In this document: positions 1-8,708 of the stretch, piece by piece
Position numbering within the stretch: the first letter of the stretch is position 1
How the letters are laid out: each line of letters starts with the position of its first letter
Assembly: GCA_023437285.1 (NCBI GenBank)
Contig: JAEZGP010000564.1
Span: 1 to 8,708 of the forward strand
Length of the DNA: 8,708 bases
Direction of reading: 5' to 3'
From: Actinomycetes bacterium
GTDB taxonomy: Bacteria; Actinomycetota; Actinomycetes; Mycobacteriales; Micromonosporaceae
The notes under the pieces: generated by a model
Databases searched by the model: none
What the model was told of the DNA's origin: nothing
The model's input: the letters and a program-made list of their open reading frames with translations, nothing else
Translations under genes and position numbers: made by a program

Positions 1-1
1 A

Positions 2-178
2 CCGACGCTGCTCTGGTACGGGGGATCCGACGATGTCTGCCCCGTCAGGTACGGGCAGTGGTACGCCGACCGGATCGCTGACGCGCGGCTGTTCGTCCTT
101 CCCGGCGAGGACCATCTGACGGTGGCCGACTCACGCCGGCCGGAGGTGTTGGCGGCCCTGCTCGACGCGTGGCGATGA
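2..178 (+). CDS. alpha/beta-hydrolase family protein, C-terminal fragment (5' end outside window)
   Basis: Only the last 58 codons are present; the frame is open to the left edge and ends at TGA 176-178. The peptide begins PTLLWYGGSDDVCPV and contains PGEDHLTV. This matches the end of the alpha/beta-hydrolase fold. A hydrophobic strand (TLLWYGG) leads into an Asp followed four residues later by Pro (visible residues D10 and P14), the usual place of the catalytic acid. A strand (RLFVLPG) then leads into a His (H38), the usual place of the catalytic histidine, and a closing helix (RPEVLAALLDAWR) follows. The nucleophile Ser region is outside the window, so substrate and exact subfamily cannot be told; esterase, lipase-like, haloperoxidase-like and proline-iminopeptidase-like members share this end. 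The gene converges on gltD with a 62-bp gap, so the two are not co-transcribed. The fold assignment is fairly sure; the function is unknown. Confidence 0.8.
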   Translation, partial: PTLLWYGGSDDVCPVRYGQWYADRIADARLFVLPGEDHLTVADSRRPEVLAALLDAWR

Positions 179-191
179 CCGTGACCGTTGG

Positions 192-221
192 CGGGGCGGC
201 ACCACGGTGGGCGCCGCCCCG
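192..221. terminator. Hairpin between convergent genes, probable bidirectional terminator
   Basis: A 9-bp perfect GC stem pairs 192-200 with 213-221. A small inner stem (202-204 with 208-210) lies in the loop. It sits 13 bp after the stop of the hydrolase fragment and 19 bp beyond the stop of gltD, in the only non-coding gap between these convergent genes. Neither side has a clear T tract, which is common for actinobacterial terminators. The structure is seen in the sequence; the termination role is inferred from position. Confidence 0.6.
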
Positions 222-240
222 ATGAAGCCGGCGGCCGGAC

Positions 241-1699
241 TCAGCGGACGGCGAGGGCGATCGTGTCCGGCCGGACCGGCGCCGGCAGGGTCGACGATCC
301 TGACAGGTAGGTGTCCACGGCCGCGGCGGCTGCGCGGCCCTCGGCGATGGCCCACACGATCAGGGACTGGCCGCGTCCGGCGTCACCGGCAATGAACACG
401 CCCTCCGCCGTGGACTGCCAGCCCGCGTCGCGGACCGCCCGGCCGCGCGCGTCGACCTCGACGCCGAGCGCGTCGAGCAGCTCGCCCTCGGCCGTGTCGC
501 CGACCGACACGAAGCCCATGGCCAGGAACACCAGGTCGGCCGGCAGTTCGCGCTCGGTTCCCTCGACCTTGGCGAACCGGCCGTCGACCAGCTCGACCTC
601 GTGCAGCGCGATCGCCCGTACGTGGCCGTTCTCGTCGCTCAGGAACCGCTCGGTGTTGACCGCGAACAGGCGTTCGCCGCCCTCCTCGTGCGCGCTGGAC
701 GTGCGGTAGATCAGCGGCCACGTCGGCCACGGGGTGGCATCGGGCCGCAGGTCGGCGGGCCTGGGCATGATCTCCAGCTGGGTCACGCTCTTGGCGCCCT
801 GGCGGTGGGCGGTGCCGAGGCAGTCGGCCCCGGTGTCACCGCCGCCGATGATCACCACGTGCTGGCCGGCCGCGTCGATCGGCGAGGACTCCATGTCGCC
901 GAGCTGCACGCGGTTGGCCGGGACCAGGTATTCCATGGCGGAATAGATGCCGGCCAGCTCGCGGCCCGGCGCCGGCAGGTCGCGCGGAACCGTCGCCCCC
1001 GTGGCGATCACGACCGCGTCGAAGTCGGCCCGCAGCTGCTCCACGGACAGGTCCCGACCGACGTGCACGCCGGTGACGAACCGGGTGCCCTCGGCCTCCA
1101 TCTGCGCCAGCCGGCGGTCCAGGTGCCGCTTTTCCATCTTGAACTCGGGAATGCCGTAGCGCAGCAGCCCGCCGACGCGGTCGGCTGACTCGTAGACGGT
1201 CACCCCGTAGCCGGCGCGGGTGAGCTGCTGGGCGGCGGCCAGCCCGGCGGGGCCGGAGCCGATGACCGCGACGTTCTTGCCGGTCAGTTGCGCCGGAAGC
1301 TGCGGGGCGACCCAACCCTCGGCCCAGGCCCGGTCGATGATCTCGACCTCGACCTGCTTGATGGTCACCGCGTCGGAGTGGATGCCGAGCACGCAGGCGG
1401 CCTCGCACGGCGCGGGGCACAGCCGGCCGGTGAACTCCGGGAAGTTGTTGGTCGCGTGCAGCCGCTCGATGGCCGCCTGCCACCGGTCGGTGCGCACCAG
1501 GTCGTTCCACTCGGGAATGAGATTGCCGAGCGGACAACCGTTGTGGCAGTACGGGATACCGCAGTCCATGCAGCGGGTCGCCTGCGTCTGGATCTTGCCG
1601 GGCTCGAACTGTTCGTAGACCTCGCGCCAGTCGGAGATCCGCACCGCCACCGGTCGGCGCTTGGGCAGCTCCCGGTCGAACTTCAAAAACCCAGTGGGA

Positions 1700-1707
<8 letters not shown>
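241..1707 (-). CDS. gltD: Glutamate synthase [NADPH] small (beta) subunit
   Basis: GltD takes electrons from NADPH through FAD and passes them via iron-sulfur clusters to the FMN of GltB, which converts 2-oxoglutarate plus glutamine to two glutamates. Numbering from the chosen start (488 aa, usual family length), the N-terminal ferredoxin-like part has a Cys set [13 protein letters not shown] (C46, C49, C54, C58) and a second set [10 protein letters not shown] (C97, C101, C105). A dinucleotide fold GSGPAG at about 150-155 binds FAD, GGGDTG at 288-293 is the NADPH site, and IAGDAGRG near 440 is the second FAD-contact motif. The start is placed at GTG 1705-1707, giving [10 protein letters not shown]. 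It has GGAGG six nt upstream and makes an 8-nt overlap with the gltB stop. An in-frame ATG at 1729-1731 would add eight residues (MKRSWRRL) but lacks a good ribosome binding site. The overlap implies translational coupling. All motifs are intact and no damage is seen. Confidence 0.96.
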
Positions 1708-6250
<4,543 letters not shown>

Positions 6251-6258
6251 TTGTCGGG

Positions 6259-6262
6259 CTCC
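6259..6262 (-). promoter_or_regulatory. Ribosome binding site of gltB
   Basis: The minus strand reads CCGGAGCC with GGAG at these positions, eight bases before the GTG start. It supports initiation at 6250. Confidence 0.65.
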
Positions 6263-6336
6263 GGTTACACGTCGTGCGCCAGCGTGCTTTGATCATGCGT
6301 TTTGGCGGGACGACGTCGGCCCAGCAAAGTCCTTGG

Positions 6337-6366
6337 AGCATACACATTGACCAGCGAGTCCGTAAG
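6337..6366 (-). promoter_or_regulatory. Candidate gltB promoter (weak match)
   Basis: On the minus strand TATGCT (6342-6337) fits the TANNNT pattern of a -10 box. An upstream CTTACG (6366-6361) with an 18-bp spacer matches TTGACA at only three positions. Transcription would start near 6330, giving a leader of about 80 nt. This is the best-looking candidate I could find by eye, but actinobacterial promoters are degenerate and it may be wrong. Confidence 0.25.
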
Positions 6367-6394
6367 GCGAAGACAGTCGCTACCGTGGGCGAAG
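6366..6394. repeat. Short direct repeat GGCGAAG x2, 22-bp period, upstream of gltB
   Basis: Identical 7-mers at 6366-6372 and 6388-6394, two DNA helical turns apart and next to the candidate -35 box. This could be a pair of activator half-sites, but a 7-bp repeat in GC-rich DNA can easily be chance. Confidence 0.2.
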
Positions 6395-6540
6395 CAGGTA
6401 ATTCGGGCTAGTAGTATTTTTGCCTTCAATACAGGGATCGAACGGGCGGTGATTGGCCTGGTGAGCAGGCCCCACCGGACGGTCGACCGGCCCCGCGCCT
6501 ACCGGGATGTCGGATCGGTGCGTATTCGTCCGTGCACGCA

Positions 6541-6574
6541 CCGGCACCGCCAGGCGTTCACCTGGCGGTGCCGG
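6541..6574 (-). terminator. Strong 14-bp hairpin after the repeat/serine hydrolase gene
   Basis: A perfect 14-bp inverted repeat pairs 6541-6554 (CCGGCACCGCCAGG) with 6561-6574 (CCTGGCGGTGCCGG) around the 6-nt loop CGTTCA. It begins about 30 bp downstream of the stop codon at 6605, in the direction of that gene's transcription, and well upstream of the candidate gltB promoter. No U tract follows on the minus strand. The only nearby T run (TTTT at 6591-6594) would serve the plus strand. The structure is seen directly; the terminator role is inferred from strength and position. Confidence 0.75.
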
Positions 6575-6601
6575 CGCGTTGTGATGTGACTTTTCCGTCA
6601 G

Positions 6602-6615
6602 CGCTCAGCTGAGCG
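6602..6615. repeat. Perfect 14-bp palindrome across the stop codon
   Basis: CGCTCAGCTGAGCG is fully self-complementary and includes the TGA stop of the serine hydrolase gene (6605-6607). It has no loop and so is a poor RNA hairpin; it could be a dimeric protein site or chance. Confidence 0.5.
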
Positions 6616-8708
6616 ACCCGGTCACCAGCCGATCCCCGCGCAGCTGGGCCGGCCGCTGGTCACCCGGCGCCGACCCGGACCGCGCCACGGAGGTGACCGA
6701 GGCGGGGAACGCCGGGATGCCCACCGACGTGAACAGGTCGTGCGTGGGCCACGCCGAGGGAGCCACGTTGGCGACCTCCGGATAGATGTCCGGGACACCC
6801 CCGCCGCTGGCGAAGATGGCGTACCCCCAGCCGTCGGTGCGGTACACGATGCGGGTGGCGACGCCCGGCATGCCGCCGCCGTGCTCGAACCCGCGCACGC
6901 CGCCGGCCTCGCTCCACGAGTTCCAGCCGTTGGCATAGTTGGGCAGCTCGACGTCGGTCGCCGTGGCGTACAGGGACGGCACCGTCCACATCGTGTCCAC
7001 GGTCGCCTGGTTGAGCAGCGGATTGGCGCTGCCGATGGCGAACGAGGCCAGCACCTTGGCGTAGTCGACCGGCGCCATCGTCCAGCCACCGAACGCGTCG
7101 AACAGGACCAGGTCCTCCCCGCCGTACGCCAACGGCATCCGTACCGCCGACCCGGCGGTCGGCCCGTCGATCGCGCTGGGCACGATCCGCAGGTCGTCAT
7201 ACCCCGGCGCGGTGTCGTGCTGGCGCACGGTGCCGGCGAGCTGCTGCGACTGCCGGGCGATGCTGCGGTGCGGCCGGGTCAGCCCCAGCGGCGTGAACAT
7301 CGTCTGCTGCACGGACGTCGGGTAGGTCGTGCCGCGCAGCTTCTCGATGATGAGGCCCAGCATCAGGTACCCCAGGTTGCTGTACTCCTGCTCCGTACCC
7401 GGCGCGAACTGCAGCGGCCGGCCGGCCATGTACCGCGCCACCTGCAGCTTGGTCACCGGCAGGTTGGCCTGGCCGAACGCGGCGGCGACCGTATTGACCG
7501 ACGGCAGGTCGCTGACCTCGCTGCGGTCCCAGCCGGCGGTGTGGGTGAGCAGGTGCAGCACGGTGATGTTCTTGAACCGGGAGTCCATCGTGCCGCCCGG
7601 CGCCGGCTGCAACGCCAGGACGGACTGCAACGTGGTGTTCAGGCTCAGCCGCCCCTGCTGGATGAGCTGGTGGATGGCCACCGACGTCAGCGGCTTCGAG
7701 CAGCTCGCGAGGCGAAACATCGTGGTCGGCTGCGTCAGCGGGTAGTCCGACTCGGCCCAGGTGTAGCCGCGCGCGTGCACCAGGCGCCCGCCGCGCGTGA
7801 TCGCGACCCCGACGGCGCGCGTGCCCGTACTGGTCATGAACTGCCGCACCTTGTTGTCGACCGCGGCGAACGCGGACACGTACGTGCCCGTCTGGGTGAA
7901 AGCCCGCGCGGGCGGGACGTCCTTCGTGGCGAACAGCGCGGCGAATCGGATGTTGCCGCTCGGCCCGCCGGCCTGCACATGGATGGGGTAGTACCCCTGA
8001 CCGACCAGCGTGTTGGCCTCGCTCTGGTATCCGGCGCTGGTCATGTTGTGGCGGGCGACCAGCGGGCCGAGGCTGTCGGCGCGGAACACGGAGGTGACCG
8101 TCGTGTCCGGGTTCACCGAGACCAACGCGGGTCGTGCCCACTGCTGCGCCTGCGCGTTGTAACGCTGCTGGTAGTCGCTGGCGCTCTCGCCCCACCAGCC
8201 GGCGACCGACCACAGTTCGCGGTTCGGGTTGGGGTCGAGCACGATGGCGAAGCGCCGGTCGGCGGCGGTTCCGTACGGTGCGATGCAGCGGGGGATCCAG
8301 TTGTTGGTCCGCGCCTGGGTCAGCCAGTAGTCGATCGTGCCGGAGTCGGTGTTCGATCCGGTCCGCAACAGGTGCCGGGTGAGCGACACGCCGCTGCTCG
8401 ACTTCTCCATCACCGCGGCGAAGACGGGGTTGGCCGCCGGCCCCGTCGCGGTGAGCAGCACCGGGGAGTACCCCTGCGCCGCCCACGTGTTGAAGAAGGT
8501 CTGGAACTGCGCGGCGGTGGCGCCGTGGATGCCGGCGAACGGCTGCCCGCCGCGCTTGATCCACACGGCCGCGTACAGCGGCGCGGCCGGGTCGCCGTAC
8601 ACGCACAGCGAGATCGGCCGGTAGCCCTGGGGCACCAGGGTGTTCCACTGATTCTGGTAGTCGGCGTGGCTGCGGTCGTGCGTGGCCACCATCGCCTCGC
8701 CGGCCGCC
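6605..8708 (-). CDS. Tandem-repeat protein with class C beta-lactamase-type serine hydrolase domain (5' end outside window)
   Basis: Numbering from the ATG at 8690-8692 (695 aa): residues 1-259 are five imperfect repeats of about 50 residues, and about 265-665 form a beta-lactamase/penicillin-binding-protein-like domain. That domain has all three active-site elements: S330-C-S-K333 (SxxK nucleophile and lysine), Y437-S-N439 (YxN), and H604-G-G-G in place of the KTG motif, as in class C-like esterases and peptidases. The family includes class C beta-lactamases, DD-peptidases, family VIII esterases and fungal polyglycine hydrolases; the last also carry an N-terminal repeat domain. Substrate is therefore undecided, with a secreted peptidase or esterase most likely. 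The ATG is probably not the start: the frame stays open to the edge (AAGEA precedes M), the ATG falls inside repeat 1, and no signal peptide is visible. The C-terminal tail lacks a membrane anchor or sorting motif. Transcribed toward gltB but separated from it by a strong hairpin, so probably its own unit. Confidence 0.88.
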   Translation of the reverse strand, partial: AAGEAMVATHDRSHADYQNQWNTLVPQGYRPISLCVYGDPAAPLYAAVWIKRGGQPFAGIHGATAAQFQTFFNTWAAQGYSPVLLTATGPAANPVFAAVMEKSSSGVSLTRHLLRTGSNTDSGTIDYWLTQARTNNWIPRCIAPYGTAADRRFAIVLDPNPNRELWSVAGWWGESASDYQQRYNAQAQQWARPALVSVNPDTTVTSVFRADSLGPLVARHNMTSAGYQSEANTLVGQGYYPIHVQAGGPSGNIRFAALFATKDVPPARAFTQTGTYVSAFAAVDNKVRQFMTSTGTRAVGVAITRGGRLVHARGYTWAESDYPLTQPTTMFRLASCSKPLTSVAIHQLIQQGRLSLNTTLQSVLALQPAPGGTMDSRFKNITVLHLLTHTAGWDRSEVSDLPSVNTVAAAFGQANLPVTKLQVARYMAGRPLQFAPGTEQEYSNLGYLMLGLIIEKLRGTTYPTSVQQTMFTPLGLTRPHRSIARQSQQLAGTVRQHDTAPGYDDLRIVPSAIDGPTAGSAVRMPLAYGGEDLVLFDAFGGWTMAPVDYAKVLASFAIGSANPLLNQATVDTMWTVPSLYATATDVELPNYANGWNSWSEAGGVRGFEHGGGMPGVATRIVYRTDGWGYAIFASGGGVPDIYPEVANVAPSAWPTHDLFTSVGIPAFPASVTSVARSGSAPGDQRPAQLRGDRLVTGSLS
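7916..8708 (-). repeat. Five ~50-residue protein repeats encoded in tandem
   Basis: Approximate units in the protein and DNA: R1 8546-8708 (start cut), R2 8390-8545, R3 8222-8389, R4 8066-8221, R5 7916-8065. The shared core is an aromatic-Gln pair, a helix, then GY-x-P or a variant, then a strand ending FAAV/FAAL-like: YQNQWNTLVPQGYRP, FQTFFNTWAAQGYSP, LTQARTNNWIP, YQQRYNAQAQQWARP, YQSEANTLVGQGYYP. The core prolines are at residues 26, 77, 134, 188 and 236, so the period is 48-57. R1 and R5 are most alike (VATHDRSHADYQ against VARHNMTSAGYQ). R3 and R4 have lost the GY. Similar repeats are known as bacterial tandem repeat domains; the exact family needs a profile search. Confidence 0.8.

Larger units (their letters stand above)
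6251..6604. other. 354-bp intergenic region upstream of gltB
   Basis: No credible gene lies here. The left part is the gltB leader and must hold its promoter. An AT-richer patch lies at about 6399-6432. Small symmetric elements are visible: a 6-bp stem with a 5-nt loop at 6455-6471, a 10-bp palindrome CGGTCGACCG at 6480-6489, and a 7-bp direct repeat GGCGAAG at 6366-6372 and 6388-6394 (22-bp period). The right end holds the strong hairpin at 6541-6574. I looked for a GlnR-type nitrogen operator (GTnAC, six bases, GaAAC) and found no clean match. GTAAC occurs at 6265-6269 on the minus strand, but the second half-site is missing. Confidence 0.7.

Noticed and set aside
6265..6269. GTAAC as half of a GlnR operator just before gltB
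   Set aside because: The partner half-site six bases on reads CCGAC rather than GaAAC, and it overlaps the ribosome binding site region, so I do not call it.
6302..6589. A 95-codon frame on the plus strand filling the gap upstream of gltB
   Set aside because: It starts with TTG without a good ribosome binding site, covers the presumed gltB promoter, and runs through the strong hairpin at 6541-6574. The product resembles nothing I know and is Arg-rich.

Overview
The window is GC-rich throughout, uses GTG starts with good GGAG-type ribosome binding sites, and carries a GltB/GltD pair of actinobacterial style. It is most likely chromosomal DNA from a high-GC actinobacterium. A Micromonosporales or Pseudonocardiales member is a guess, not something the sequence proves. 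There is no sign of an insertion sequence, phage, CRISPR array, tRNA or rRNA.

Layout, left to right. (1) 2-178, plus strand: the last 58 codons of an alpha/beta-hydrolase. (2) A 62-bp convergent gap whose hairpin probably terminates transcription from both sides. (3) 241-6250, minus strand: the glutamate synthase operon gltB-gltD. It is transcribed leftward, with gltD starting inside the end of gltB in an 8-nt overlap. (4) A 354-bp gap (6251-6604) holding the gltB leader and presumed promoter, some weak palindromic elements, and a strong hairpin that probably ends the gene to its right. (5) 6605 to the right edge, minus strand: a large protein made of at least five ~50-residue tandem repeats followed by a class C beta-lactamase-type serine hydrolase domain. 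Its 5' end lies outside the window.

GltB and GltD together form NADPH-dependent glutamate synthase (GOGAT), which with glutamine synthetase assimilates ammonium. All the expected catalytic, flavin and iron-sulfur motifs are intact, so this is ordinary housekeeping metabolism. The repeat-plus-beta-lactamase protein is the least ordinary item. Its architecture resembles that of fungal polyglycine hydrolases, and it is unlikely to be linked functionally to gltBD. I see no convincing evidence for an undescribed multi-gene system here.
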